Positions 24,178 through 34,768 of a DNA stretch of 64,000 bases are shown piece after piece. The notes under the pieces were generated by a model. The model was given only the letters and a program-made list of their open reading frames with translations. It was not told the origin of the DNA and searched no databases. Source of the DNA: Chromatiales bacterium (GTDB lineage: Bacteria; Pseudomonadota; Gammaproteobacteria; UBA6429; Thiohalophilaceae). Made by a program: the position numbers and the translations under genes. How positions within the stretch are numbered: position 1 is the stretch's first letter; every line of letters begins with the position of its first letter. Location of the stretch: NCBI GenBank assembly GCA_027032075.1, contig JALVOC010000229.1, positions 182,162 to 246,161 of the forward strand, written 5' to 3'.

Positions 24178-25533
24178 ATGAGTCAGACTGACGATATGTT
24201 CACTGCGCCGGAGCCGCCAGCGGAGAAAAAGGGTGCATGGCAACCACTGGCGGATCGCATGCGGCCGCGCACTCTGGACGAGATTGCCGGACAGTCGCAT
24301 CTGCTTGGCGCCGACAAGCCTCTGCAGCAGGCGATCGAAGCCGGCAAACTGCACTCGATGATCTTCTGGGGTCCGCCGGGTAGCGGCAAGACAACCCTGG
24401 CACGCATGATCGCCCGTTATTCTGCGGCCGAATTTCTCAATCTTTCGGCGGTACTCTCAGGCGTCAAGGATATCCGTGCGGCGGTGGATAAAGCACGTCA
24501 GCTGCGCGAGGTGCATGGCAGAGCGAGTATTCTGTTTGTCGATGAGGTGCATCGCTTCAATAAAGCCCAGCAGGATGCATTTCTGCCGTTTGTGGAAGAC
24601 GGGACCATTACCTTTATTGGTGCCACCACGGAGAATCCCTCTTTCGAACTCAATAATGCACTCCTTTCGCGGGCGCGGGTGTATGTTCTGAAAGCCCTGC
24701 AAGAGGATGATTTGCTCGAGGTGATTGACCGCGCCCTCAACGATGCGGAACGGGGACTGGGGAAAAAACAGATTGAACTGCCGCAGGAGCTGAAACAGCG
24801 TCTGGCAATCGTCGCGGATGGTGATGCCCGCCGTGCGCTCAATCTGCTGGAGATCGCCGCGGATCTGGCCACGGAGGTGGCTGGCAGGACGGTGATTTCC
24901 ACCGCGACACTGGATGAGGTCCTGAGCAGTGGCGTGCGGCGTTTCGATAAGCAGGGCGAAGCCTTTTATGATCAGATTTCCGCTCTGCACAAATCGGTGC
25001 GCGGTTCCGCACCGGATGCCGCCTTGTACTGGCTGGTACGCATGCTGGATGGCGGTTGTGATCCCTTGTATATTGCGCGCCGCGTGGTGCGCATGGCGAG
25101 TGAGGACATCGGCAATGCCGATCCCCGCGCTTTGACCCTGGCGTTGAATGCCTGGGACGTGCAGGAACGGCTCGGCAGCCCGGAAGGGGAGCTGGCCATT
25201 GCGCAAGCGGTGCTTTATCTCGCCTGTGCCGCCAAAAGTAACGCCGTGTATGTGGCATTCAACCAGGCAATGGCGGACGTCAAGGAAACGGGTTCGGCTG
25301 AAATACCCTTGCATCTGCGCAATGCGCCGACGAAATTGATGAAGGAACTCGATTATGGCAAGGGGTATCGCTATGCGCACGATGAGCCCGAGGCTTACGC
25401 TGCCGGTGAAAGCTATTTTCCCGAGGAAATCGGCGAGCGTCATTACTATCAGCCGGTGCCGCGTGGACTGGAGATCAAAATCGCCGAGAAGCTGGCGTAT
25501 TTAAGAGAACTGGACAAAAAAGCGGGCAAATAA
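24178..25533 (+). CDS. rarA: Replication-associated recombination protein A
   Basis: 451 residues, an AAA+ clamp-loader-like ATPase (also called MgsA) that acts at stalled forks. Walker A is [11 protein letters not shown] near 64, Walker [16 protein letters not shown], and sensor [12 protein letters not shown]. The start is 3 nt after the lolA stop, so ftsK-lolA-rarA form one transcription unit. Confidence 0.97.
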   Translation: MSQTDDMFTAPEPPAEKKGAWQPLADRMRPRTLDEIAGQSHLLGADKPLQQAIEAGKLHSMIFWGPPGSGKTTLARMIARYSAAEFLNLSAVLSGVKDIRAAVDKARQLREVHGRASILFVDEVHRFNKAQQDAFLPFVEDGTITFIGATTENPSFELNNALLSRARVYVLKALQEDDLLEVIDRALNDAERGLGKKQIELPQELKQRLAIVADGDARRALNLLEIAADLATEVAGRTVISTATLDEVLSSGVRRFDKQGEAFYDQISALHKSVRGSAPDAALYWLVRMLDGGCDPLYIARRVVRMASEDIGNADPRALTLALNAWDVQERLGSPEGELAIAQAVLYLACAAKSNAVYVAFNQAMADVKETGSAEIPLHLRNAPTKLMKELDYGKGYRYAHDEPEAYAAGESYFPEEIGERHYYQPVPRGLEIKIAEKLAYLRELDKKAGK

Positions 25534-25560
25534 CGCCTCAGTCTGAACCCTCTGAACAGG

Positions 25561-25823
25561 CGTTCCGAATACCAGCTCATTCAGCAATATTGCCAGATTC
25601 TAGTTTCGCATCGGGGGCAGAGGTCTTTTACATGACCCGCTGTCAATACCGTCGTTCCCGCACATCCCTGTGCGCCGACACGCGTGCATCCTGTACATCG
25701 TCCAGCCAGGCTTGACAGCCGCATCTGACCGCCAGGGATAATCCATGCCCTGCGGCTGACGGTCATGTAAAATACCTCTGATCCTGATGCTCCGTTACCC
25801 AAGTGTACTGGTAGTCGGAAGCG
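25561..25823. repeat. Palindromic repeat family B, copy 1
   Basis: The ends are CGTTCCGAATACCAG at 25561 and an imperfect inverted partner (CTGGTAGTCGGAAGCG) at 25808-25823. Inside, AGAGGTCTTTTACATGACC and GGTCATGTAAAATACCTCT form an imperfect long stem. Compared with the copy at 36857 it carries about 80 extra bp, including the TACATCGTCCAGC segment shared with the nested copy at 4463. It fills most of the 464-bp gap between rarA and crcB and separates crcB from the ftsK-lolA-rarA unit. Confidence 0.75.
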
Positions 25824-25997
25824 TATTTGGTTTGTTCCACAGGAAAACAAAATGCAGGCGCGAACAAATTCATGGCGCCTCCCGGGTTATACTATGCCGA
25901 TTGTTCACGCCGCGCGGGATCGGCGGCGAGTGATAAACACAGGTGAAATGGTGGATTTTTCGACAAACACAGCTCATCGAGTGGAAGGGCACATTCC

Positions 25998-26368
25998 TTG
26001 AACCAGTTGCTGGCCATTGCCCTGGGGGGCGCGACGGGTGCGGTGATGCGTTTTCTGGTGTCCACCGGCGTGCACCGTCTTGCCGGACGGGATTTTCCCT
26101 ATGGCACCCTGAGTGTGAATGTGGTGGGTTCCCTGGTAATGGGTTTCCTCTATATCATCCTGATCGAACGGGCCAGCCTGGGAGCGGAGTGGCGTGCCGT
26201 TTTGTTGGTTGGTTTTCTCGGAGCGTTTACCACCTTTTCCACTTTTTCCATTGAAACATTGAACCTGATCGAAAACGGCGAACTGATCAAGGCGGGCACC
26301 AATGTGATCATCAGTGTCGTGCTCTGTTTGCTGGCCGCCTGGTCAGGCGTCTATGTGGGGAGACAATT

Positions 26369-26372
<4 letters not shown>
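25998..26372 (+). CDS. crcB: Fluoride channel CrcB/Fluc
   Basis: 124 residues with four membrane segments. Fluc forms dual-topology dimers that export fluoride. GGATGAVMRF near the start, TLSVNVVGS, and FLGAFTTFSTFSIE, which carries the pore phenylalanines and threonines, are intact. The start is TTG with GAAGG upstream. No fluoride riboswitch was recognised in the 170 bp before it. The stop overlaps the next start by ATGA. Confidence 0.94.
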
Positions 26373-27969
<1,597 letters not shown>

Positions 27970-27986
27970 GGAAAAATTGTCGGCGA

Positions 27987-28018
27987 AAAAAAAGCCCCGC
28001 AGATGCGGGGCTTTTTTT
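27987..28018. terminator. Strong bidirectional terminator after serS
   Basis: A 14-bp stem, A-rich at the base with GCCCCGC/GCGGGGC at the top, a 4-nt AGAT loop, and a run of seven T on each strand. It serves serS and the convergent BI-1 family gene. Confidence 0.92.
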
Positions 28019-28033
28019 CATGATGTGCCGGGT

Positions 28034-28702
28034 TCAATCTCTACCCGAGAGGGCGCCCAGAATGTGCAACAAACTGAGGAACAGATTGTAGATGGAAACG
28101 TACAGTGACACCGTCGCCATGATGTAGTTGGTTTCGCCACCATGGATCAGGTTACTGGTTTCCCACAGAATAAAGCCTGACATCAGCAGAATGAACATCG
28201 CGGAGACCGCCAGTGACAGTCCCGGCATGCTGAAGAACATGGCTGCAATACCGGCAAGAAAAGCAACCAGGATACCGACCATCAGGAAGCCGCCCATGAA
28301 GCTGAAATCCTTGCGGGTGGTCAGGGCATAAGCGGACAACCCAAGGAAGATCACCCCGGTGCCGCCCAAAGCGGTCATGATCAGTTCACCGCCATTCGGC
28401 AGTTTCAGGTACAGATTCAGGATCGGACCCAGTGTCAGCCCCATGAAACCGGTCAGGGCAAAGACAAAAACCAGACCCAGACTACTGTTACGGAATTTCG
28501 TGGTGAGGAACAACAGGCCGAAATAACCGCCAAACACCAGCAACGGATTCATGAACCCCCAGTTCAGCGTCATGGAAATGCCAGCCGTCAAGGCGCTGAA
28601 CAGCAATGTCATGGACAATAACGCATAGGTATTGCGCAATACCTTGTTCGTCGCCAGCACAGAGTCTGATCTGCGAGTTGCAACAGACTGATTTTCGTAC
28701 AT
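28034..28702 (-). CDS. Bax inhibitor-1/YccA family membrane protein
   Basis: 222 residues with about seven hydrophobic segments. It belongs to the BI-1 family; E. coli YccA is a member that modulates FtsH, and others are pH-sensitive calcium leak channels. The N-terminal NKVLRNTYALLSMTLLFSA and the C-terminal ASVSLYVSIYNLFLSLL-type segment match the family. It is monocistronic and convergent with serS. An FtsH-like gene is encoded at 45-47 kb, but no direct link is shown. Confidence 0.88.
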   Translation of the reverse strand: MYENQSVATRRSDSVLATNKVLRNTYALLSMTLLFSALTAGISMTLNWGFMNPLLVFGGYFGLLFLTTKFRNSSLGLVFVFALTGFMGLTLGPILNLYLKLPNGGELIMTALGGTGVIFLGLSAYALTTRKDFSFMGGFLMVGILVAFLAGIAAMFFSMPGLSLAVSAMFILLMSGFILWETSNLIHGGETNYIMATVSLYVSIYNLFLSLLHILGALSGRD

Positions 28703-28978
28703 ATTTTATTCCCCTTCAGGATTTTAACGATATTTTAACTATTCACTAAGACCACAGCATACCTTATCAGTTCCCAATATCAACCCCCCTGCCACCTTGA
28801 GAATTGACACTGGAAACTTTTCAAGGCTTGCGGTATGCTCGCGGCCGTTCATGCAGGGCGGAGAACGATATAAGTCTCATCGGGCCGGTTTTCAAGCCGG
28901 GATGGCGGGGCAGGGGCGCAATCCGGCCCCACCCGGCGATCGGAGCCGGCATCCGCAGCAATATTGAATTTGATACCA

Positions 28979-29068
28979 GGAGGGATGGCTGAGCGGTTGA
29001 AAGCACTGGTCTTGAAAACCAGCATGGGTTAACGCCCATCCAGGGTTCGAATCCCTGTCCCTCCGCCA
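28979..29068 (+). tRNA. tRNA-Ser(UGA)
   Basis: A 90-nt class II tRNA. The acceptor stem GGAGGGA pairs with TCCCTCC, followed by G and an encoded CCA. The anticodon TGA is at 29013-29015, and it has the long variable arm typical of serine tRNAs. Confidence 0.97.
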
Positions 29069-29074
29069 ATACGC

Positions 29075-29098
29075 AAGGCCCCGCTCGGGGCCTTTTTC
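29075..29098 (+). terminator. Terminator after tRNA-Ser
   Basis: An AAGGCCCC/GGGGCCTT stem with a GCTC loop, then TTTCTTTT, starting 7 bp after the CCA end of the tRNA. Confidence 0.9.
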
Positions 29099-29210
29099 TT
29101 TTCGCAATACACCGGCATGACATGCCCAGTGGTTTTTTGTGTGTAGCGTAAAACAGAACTCTGTACTTTAATTAGAACAGGCGTTATTCAATACACACAG
29201 TGGGATTTTT

Positions 29211-29651
29211 ATGACAAATGTAGGGAAACTGCTCGAGGAAAAGGGAAGTGCGGTCTGGCATGTCACTCCTGATGATACGGTCTTTGATGCAATCAAACTG
29301 ATGGATGAAAAAGGCATTGGTGCGCTCGCCGTCCTCGTTGACGGTACGCTTGCCGGAATCATTTCAGAGCGGGACTATGCGCGCAAAGTGATCCTCAAAG
29401 GACGCTCCTCAAAAAAAACCAGGGTAAAAGATATCATGACACGTCATATCTTTTACACTTTTCCTGAACAGGATGTCGAAGAATGCCTGGTGGTGATGAG
29501 CGAACATCATATACGTCATCTTCCCGTAATGCAGAATGATAAAATCATCGGCATGATCTCACTCGGTGACGTGGTCAAGGACATTATCAAGGAACAGAAA
29601 GACAAGATTGCACATCTGGAGCATTATATTACCTGGGAAGAGTCATATTAA
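29211..29651 (+). CDS. CBS-domain pair protein
   Basis: 146 residues made of two CBS domains (about 8-65 and 75-130) that form one Bateman module, which usually binds adenosine nucleotides. GIGALAVLVDGTLAGIISERDYARKV and HHIRHLPVMQNDKIIGMISLGD are clear. There is no attached enzyme or transporter domain. It is monocistronic. The partner and ligand cannot be read from the sequence. Confidence 0.9.
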   Translation: MTNVGKLLEEKGSAVWHVTPDDTVFDAIKLMDEKGIGALAVLVDGTLAGIISERDYARKVILKGRSSKKTRVKDIMTRHIFYTFPEQDVEECLVVMSEHHIRHLPVMQNDKIIGMISLGDVVKDIIKEQKDKIAHLEHYITWEESY

Positions 29652-29674
29652 ATCACTGTGCGAAAAAAGTGCCC
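29649..29674. repeat. Solo end of repeat family A
   Basis: A single terminal-repeat-like sequence (TAAAT, then CTGTGCGAAAAAAGTGCCC) begins at the stop codon of the CBS gene. No second end is seen nearby. The rest of the gap to 29990 holds nothing I can identify. Confidence 0.45.
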
Positions 29675-29989
29675 GCCTTTTTATAGTTCAATGGTTGCCG
29701 ATAGATTGAAATCTTTGTAAGCCGTTGCTTCGATTCTGAAGCAGACAAACTGTCATTGTCCCATTACTTCGAAAAAACGCCTGCCGAACCCCGCTCCACT
29801 TGCATCATCCCGGCTGCATTGTTGAGAATAATCAAACGCTCCAGGATTCGGAACGTGTAGATGGCCGTTGCCTGCATTTTATCCTTTGTCTAATGTATAA
29901 GGATCGGACTTTGATAACTCGCAGTGCCGGCGATACGATACAACACTTGATAATTTCTGGAAATCTGTGTATTGATTGCGGCTTCGGGG

Positions 29990-30769
29990 ATGGATGTATT
30001 CTTTTTCAGGAGAGAGGGAAAAATCATTTCACGCGCTTGGGGTGTTTCCATCATAACAGCTGCCATGGTGGTTTGTCTTTCCATCTGTGAAGCGGCCCCT
30101 GCCCAGAAAAAACTGATCCTGAATACCGCCTTTACCACACCCCTTTCCAATGATGCACAGAGCGGTTTTGCCGATGTCATTGTCGGCGAGGCGATGCGGC
30201 GCATCGGGATTGAACTGGAAACGGTTCGCTTGCCCGCGGAAAGGGCGTTGATAAATGCCAACGCCGGCATAGATGACGGCGATTTGCTCAGAATCAGCGG
30301 CTTGCAGGCAAGCTATCCCAACCTGCTCCAGGTGCCGGAAAAAATCATCGATCTGGAATTCGTCGTTTTTACCCGGCAGGCAAGATTCCCGGTTAACGGT
30401 TGGTCCAGCCTCAAACCGTATACCGTTGCGATTATCACCGGCTGGAAGATCCTCGAACGCAATATCACCGATGTGGCCGGCATCACCAAAGTCAAGACTC
30501 CGGATCAGCTCTTCATGCTGCTGTTAAAAGACCGGATCGAAACCATTGTGTATTCACGTTGGGTGGGGCTCGGTTACATCAAACAACACCGCTTGCAGGG
30601 GATAAAGGTGTTGGAGCCACCCCTGGCACGCCGGCGCATGTACGTCTACCTGCATAAAAAACACCGGCGGTTGGTTCCAAAACTGGCCGCCGCATTACGC
30701 GAGGTTAAGGCCGATGGCACTTACCGGCGTATTTTCAGGAAAATTCTGGCGCCTTATGCCGAACAGTGA
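29990..30769 (+). CDS. Periplasmic amino-acid-type substrate-binding protein (orphan)
   Basis: 259 residues from the ATG at 29990; a TTG six codons upstream is possible. A hydrophobic signal segment ends near CEAAPAQ. The rest fits the family 3 solute-binding fold (SBP_bac_3), with LPAERALINANAGIDDGDL as the family-typical region in the first lobe. No permease or ATPase gene is adjacent, so it is either an orphan binding protein or a sensor-type module. The ligand is unknown. Confidence 0.75.
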   Translation: MDVFFFRREGKIISRAWGVSIITAAMVVCLSICEAAPAQKKLILNTAFTTPLSNDAQSGFADVIVGEAMRRIGIELETVRLPAERALINANAGIDDGDLLRISGLQASYPNLLQVPEKIIDLEFVVFTRQARFPVNGWSSLKPYTVAIITGWKILERNITDVAGITKVKTPDQLFMLLLKDRIETIVYSRWVGLGYIKQHRLQGIKVLEPPLARRRMYVYLHKKHRRLVPKLAAALREVKADGTYRRIFRKILAPYAEQ

Positions 30770-31367
30770 TGCTATTGCTCTGGCATGGATGGGGTGATTG
30801 GTGAGGGCTATTACCGTTTTGGCAAAGGCGGCCGATGATCTTTTTTATGGACGCGCATAACAGGGTCAAGCGGTGCTGGATGAATCATTGCCGTATCAAA
30901 ATCAGCAAGGCGTATCTTTTTTGTGCGGTAGAGGCGCTTCGTCTTCGCTATCCATATGATTTTTTATTGATTTTATGAAAACAGCTGTTAGCCTTATCTT
31001 ATGTTTATTGTTTATTTCGATTGACATCGGGCAGTGATTTTGAATGAGTCTTGATGAGGACCGGTTTTTTTATAAAAACTCATTGCTGTCCCACTAACAC
31101 AATCCGGATATTTGGCAAGCCCTTGATAATGAAACGGGTGCAAATACGGAATGATATTGACGACATAAAATTGGCCCTCCCGGTCAAGAAGCCATTCCTT
31201 CCCTCCGGGAGAAGGCCAGGATGAGGGGGTGAATAAAACAATGCGTTACCCGGTTTTTGATCCCCTCACCCCAACCCTCTCCCGGCGGGAGGGGGAGTTG
31301 ATGGGACAGCAGTGATAAAAATTATATATTTTGCCATGCCTGATTGTTTCTGCTTGGGAGTTAAAGG
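30770..31367. other. Non-coding gap with REP-like hairpin arms
   Basis: About 600 bp without a gene. The first 430 bp show nothing recognisable. The last part contains the inverted repeat described separately, then the leader of the large gene at 31368. Confidence 0.5.
31201..31295. repeat. REP-like inverted repeat
   Basis: The arms CCCTCCGGGAGAAGGCCAGG..GAGGGGG (31201-31229) and CCCCTCACCCCAACCCTCTC..GGGAGGG (31262-31294) are imperfect inverted copies of each other. This G-rich/C-rich type is common between genes in proteobacteria. A decayed relative lies at 53711-53765. Confidence 0.65.
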
Positions 31368-34300
31368 ATGAATTCACGGATCGTGTTGTTACTGGTCCTG
31401 CTGGTGCTGGTTGGTGTGGTTTTCCTGCAAAAAGACGCATTGATGCAGGCATTTGAAAATTACCAGGCATCCAAACAGGCGGCATTATTAAATCCTGTCG
31501 GCAAGTCAAACACCAACATCACAAGCGTAGCCGAGACCTTATTGAAACTCGAACGCTTAACGCATCTGCCGCCGGACAAGCGCTTTTTGCGGGCCGCGGC
31601 GATTGTGCTGGATTTCGACACGAACGATCACAAGGAACTGCGGCTGCAATGGGTTGGCGGCGGTTGGGAAGTGGAGGGGCCTTATGGTTTTCATGCGCGC
31701 CTCTCCAACTATCCCACATTCGAGGAAGGCATGCAGTTGGTGGAAGCGGCGGCGGCAAACTATCTGCGTCGTAAGCCGCTGAATGGACACCTGCCTGCCG
31801 AGGTCGCCGGCAGGCTTCAGTCCTTGCAGAAAAACCTGCATGGTTTCGATAGTAAAAGTCTGATCCTGGCGCTGCACCAATTGAACCAGTCATGGGGGGA
31901 GGGTGCCAGGCATCCTGATCTGCTGGTTGCTTCCGCAATGGCGTTGGCCAAACTCACTTTCATCAAGCTCGACCAGGTATTTCCCAATGATGATCTGGTA
32001 TCACACGCACTGGCGGCGGTATTGCTGGCAAAAACAGCGGGCAAAGATACACCGGGCTATCCTCTCAGCTTGCTGGCACACAGTATGAAATACAGTGAAT
32101 ATGCTTTCCGGCAGGCACAATCCCTGCCCGCCAGCCATGCTTGGCGATTGTTTCTGGAAAGAGATTACAGGCAACTGGGTAATGAAGATATCACGTCAAA
32201 TGACAAGGCTGATGTCGCTTATTTAAGTCTTGTTGCTTTAATGAATGATGAAGATTATGCGGCATGGGACAGAAATTTCATTAACCATATTCGCGCCAAC
32301 CATGCGCTCTTGCCTGCTTTGCAAACCGGTTTTTCTCATGGCTCACGCCAGGTACGATATTCTGTTGCCGTGATGTTGCCCTACATGGTTGCCTTTGAAA
32401 TGACACAGACATCGCCGAAAAGTGTCTGGAGTCACCTCTTCAGGAATTACCAGCAGGCATCCGGTTTGGCGCTGTTTGATCAAATGATGAAACGTGCAAG
32501 CAAAGGACTGAATCTCGACAAAGGTGATGTGATGGATTTGTTTGAGCGGGTGGCGGAGGACATGAGCAGCCATTACCAGGGACCGTTTTTTACCGCACAG
32601 GCTTATAAAGAGTTTTATTCCGGCTATTTTTATACCGCTTTCTATAAAAACGCCAGAATTTATGTGAATGAACTCTATTCACGCCAGGGTGCAAAAGAGT
32701 TTGCTGATTATCTGGGTAATTCACTGTCACAACGTCCGGGTGAATTTCTGAACTGGTACAGGTACCACATGTCGTTACAATTTGGCCAGCGGCCGCTGCC
32801 CACCGCGGAAGACATTATTCAGTTCAGGCATCTCGGTATGCGCCTGGTGATGGATCTGGCGGACGGTCTGTATGATCGGCAAGGACGTTTTTCACCCGTC
32901 ATGCTTGAACTGATGCAGACATTATTGCCCCACCTGGACAGCCGTCCGGAACAACGCCAGTGGTTTTATCGGTTGAACGAGTCGAAACTCTACGATTATC
33001 GCACCGCCCTGGCTGCCTTGCAGAGCCTGTTGCGCGATGCCTATGAGGAATATCCCTATCACGCCATGTACCTTTACAAAATCCGCAAGAGCGATGCATT
33101 GCGTGATGTCGCAGAGGACACCAGGCTGCCGCCCTATGCGCGCGTCTCGGCATGGTCAAAATGGGCGAAACTGGACAAGCCCGGCAGTATGTCACAGGCG
33201 ATTAGCGGTATCCGCGGTCTGATTAAACAATATCCGCATCACAGTTCCCTTCCCAAAGCGCTGGTTCGTCTTCTGTTTAAGGAAAAAAAATATGCGCAAG
33301 TGATGCGTCTCGTCGACGACTGGCTGAACGCCAACCCCCGTGCTCCTGGCTTGAGTCCGCTCTGGCTGAAACTCAAAGGCATTGAAGCGAAGATGTATGT
33401 GAAAAATGCGGATCTGGCCTGGAAGGAGGTTGAACCGCTGATAAAAAGCCAATACGGGCCAGCTTATAAAATTGCGGCGGAAATCGCACTTGGGCGCGGG
33501 GACAAGCAAACGGCCTGGCAGCTGATGCAAAAAATGGTGGCGCGTTATCCAGGAGCAGATTCTTCACTGGAGCAAATGCTGGATATCGGCTGGCGTGCAG
33601 GTTTGTATGACGAAGTTGCCGCCACGTTGGAAACATGGCCGGTGAAAGTGTCTGGTGATACCTGGAGATTCACCGTTGCCAGGATTTTTAACGAAATATT
33701 CGAAAAGAATCAACAAGAGGCCAAAGCAGCCTTTGAGGTGTTACTGAAAACCAAACTCGATATTTCGGCAGTACGACCCTTGGCAACCCGCTACTCTGAT
33801 CCGAAAACAGGATTCGAGATGCTGGAGATGACAAAAGCGATAGGTAAATTCGGTTTTTCATTGCGTGTTGCCGCCTACGCTCAGTTGAAAAAGTGGCGTG
33901 GAGAGAGAGAGGCTATCCGCTGGTTGAAAGAGAATCTTGCGGCGGGGAAATCCATGCATCCTGGTTACCGGGCCATGCGGTTTTTCGATCTAGGTTATGA
34001 CGAACTTATCTGGGATCGCATGAGTGATCCACCGGGTTATGATGACCATGCTGCTTTTACCTGGGTGATGAGGCTGGGTTCGGCAATACGAACCGGAACC
34101 TTGACACCTGCGCGGCGGCGGCAGGCACTGGATTTCTTCAAGCAGGCGCCGGAGTCTGCGTACAAGAGTATTGCGCTGGTACTGCTTGATCAGCTTCCGC
34201 TGAAAACACTTTTTCGGCAACGCGTCCGGCAACGCAAACTGGGTGAACAGGCCTTCTATGTCGGCCTGAAATATCAGGCCAAAGGTGAGTTATTGTACGC

Positions 34301-34436
34301 GATGGACATGTTCCGGGTTGCATTGCAAAGCAACAATACAAATGAGGGTGAATATATCTGGGCATTGTATGAGCTTGCCTATGATAAAATGGGTGAAGAA
34401 ATATTCCGCGGAGAACGAGGAGAAACAAAACGGTGA
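31368..34436 (+). CDS. Large membrane-anchored alpha-solenoid protein (1022 aa), unknown
   Basis: One N-terminal membrane segment (about 4-20) anchors a 1000-residue, almost entirely helical region. Many segments look like degenerate TPR or related helical repeats, such as the stretches near 610-720 (YPHHSSLPKALVRLLFKEKK, AWQLMQKMVARYPGADSS). I recognise no enzyme motif. Most likely it is a periplasmic or inner-membrane scaffold. GGAG lies 9 nt before the ATG. It is followed, after repeat A copy 2, by an exported DUF3857/transglutaminase protein on the same strand. The two may act together (inference). Confidence 0.8.
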   Translation: MNSRIVLLLVLLVLVGVVFLQKDALMQAFENYQASKQAALLNPVGKSNTNITSVAETLLKLERLTHLPPDKRFLRAAAIVLDFDTNDHKELRLQWVGGGWEVEGPYGFHARLSNYPTFEEGMQLVEAAAANYLRRKPLNGHLPAEVAGRLQSLQKNLHGFDSKSLILALHQLNQSWGEGARHPDLLVASAMALAKLTFIKLDQVFPNDDLVSHALAAVLLAKTAGKDTPGYPLSLLAHSMKYSEYAFRQAQSLPASHAWRLFLERDYRQLGNEDITSNDKADVAYLSLVALMNDEDYAAWDRNFINHIRANHALLPALQTGFSHGSRQVRYSVAVMLPYMVAFEMTQTSPKSVWSHLFRNYQQASGLALFDQMMKRASKGLNLDKGDVMDLFERVAEDMSSHYQGPFFTAQAYKEFYSGYFYTAFYKNARIYVNELYSRQGAKEFADYLGNSLSQRPGEFLNWYRYHMSLQFGQRPLPTAEDIIQFRHLGMRLVMDLADGLYDRQGRFSPVMLELMQTLLPHLDSRPEQRQWFYRLNESKLYDYRTALAALQSLLRDAYEEYPYHAMYLYKIRKSDALRDVAEDTRLPPYARVSAWSKWAKLDKPGSMSQAISGIRGLIKQYPHHSSLPKALVRLLFKEKKYAQVMRLVDDWLNANPRAPGLSPLWLKLKGIEAKMYVKNADLAWKEVEPLIKSQYGPAYKIAAEIALGRGDKQTAWQLMQKMVARYPGADSSLEQMLDIGWRAGLYDEVAATLETWPVKVSGDTWRFTVARIFNEIFEKNQQEAKAAFEVLLKTKLDISAVRPLATRYSDPKTGFEMLEMTKAIGKFGFSLRVAAYAQLKKWRGEREAIRWLKENLAAGKSMHPGYRAMRFFDLGYDELIWDRMSDPPGYDDHAAFTWVMRLGSAIRTGTLTPARRRQALDFFKQAPESAYKSIALVLLDQLPLKTLFRQRVRQRKLGEQAFYVGLKYQAKGELLYAMDMFRVALQSNNTNEGEYIWALYELAYDKMGEEIFRGERGETKR

Positions 34437-34490
34437 TACGCCGGTTTGCAGAAATGCTCGAGTGATCAAGCATGCTGCGAATAGGATTAT

Positions 34491-34707
34491 CTAAATAGCC
34501 GTGCGAAAAAGGTGTCCACTTTAAAAAATTGGTAAGCCGTTTCTCCAGTAGCTGCTGGCAAGACTCTCGGCAGCAGGGATGCTGCCGTGAAGCTTACAGG
34601 GATGTATTCACAGCGTGTCTTGCCAGCAGCTACTGGAGAAACGGCCCCTCCATTTTATGGAAATCACTGTCATTTGAATTGGACACCTTTTTCGCACAGC
34701 TATTTAG
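34491..34707. repeat. Palindromic repeat family A, copy 2 (complete)
   Basis: The 28-bp terminal inverted repeats at 34491-34518 and 34680-34707 differ at one base; their core is GTGCGAAAAAGGTGTCCA. Inside are 29-bp perfect inverted stems at 34536-34564 and 34617-34645 (GCCGTTTCTCCAG...). The loop contains a GGCAGCA/TGCTGCC hairpin and AAGCTTACAGGGATGTATTC. In RNA the whole element would fold into one long hairpin between the 1022-residue gene and the next gene. Confidence 0.88.
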
Positions 34708-34768
34708 CGGTATCAAGTGCATTTCTTATCATGGGTATCGATATCAGGACAACATGGAGAAGTTGATT

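Noticed and set aside
24457..25443. 328-codon open frame on the minus strand
   Set aside because: Antisense to rarA; the sequence reads as a mirror of that gene.
25824..25997. Fluoride riboswitch before crcB
   Set aside because: The conserved pseudoknot and GATG-type elements could not be found in the leader.
34529..34768. 80-codon extension of the DUF3857 gene
   Set aside because: It would translate the repeat element at 34491-34707 and hide the signal peptide; the ATG at 34769 has its own ribosome site.
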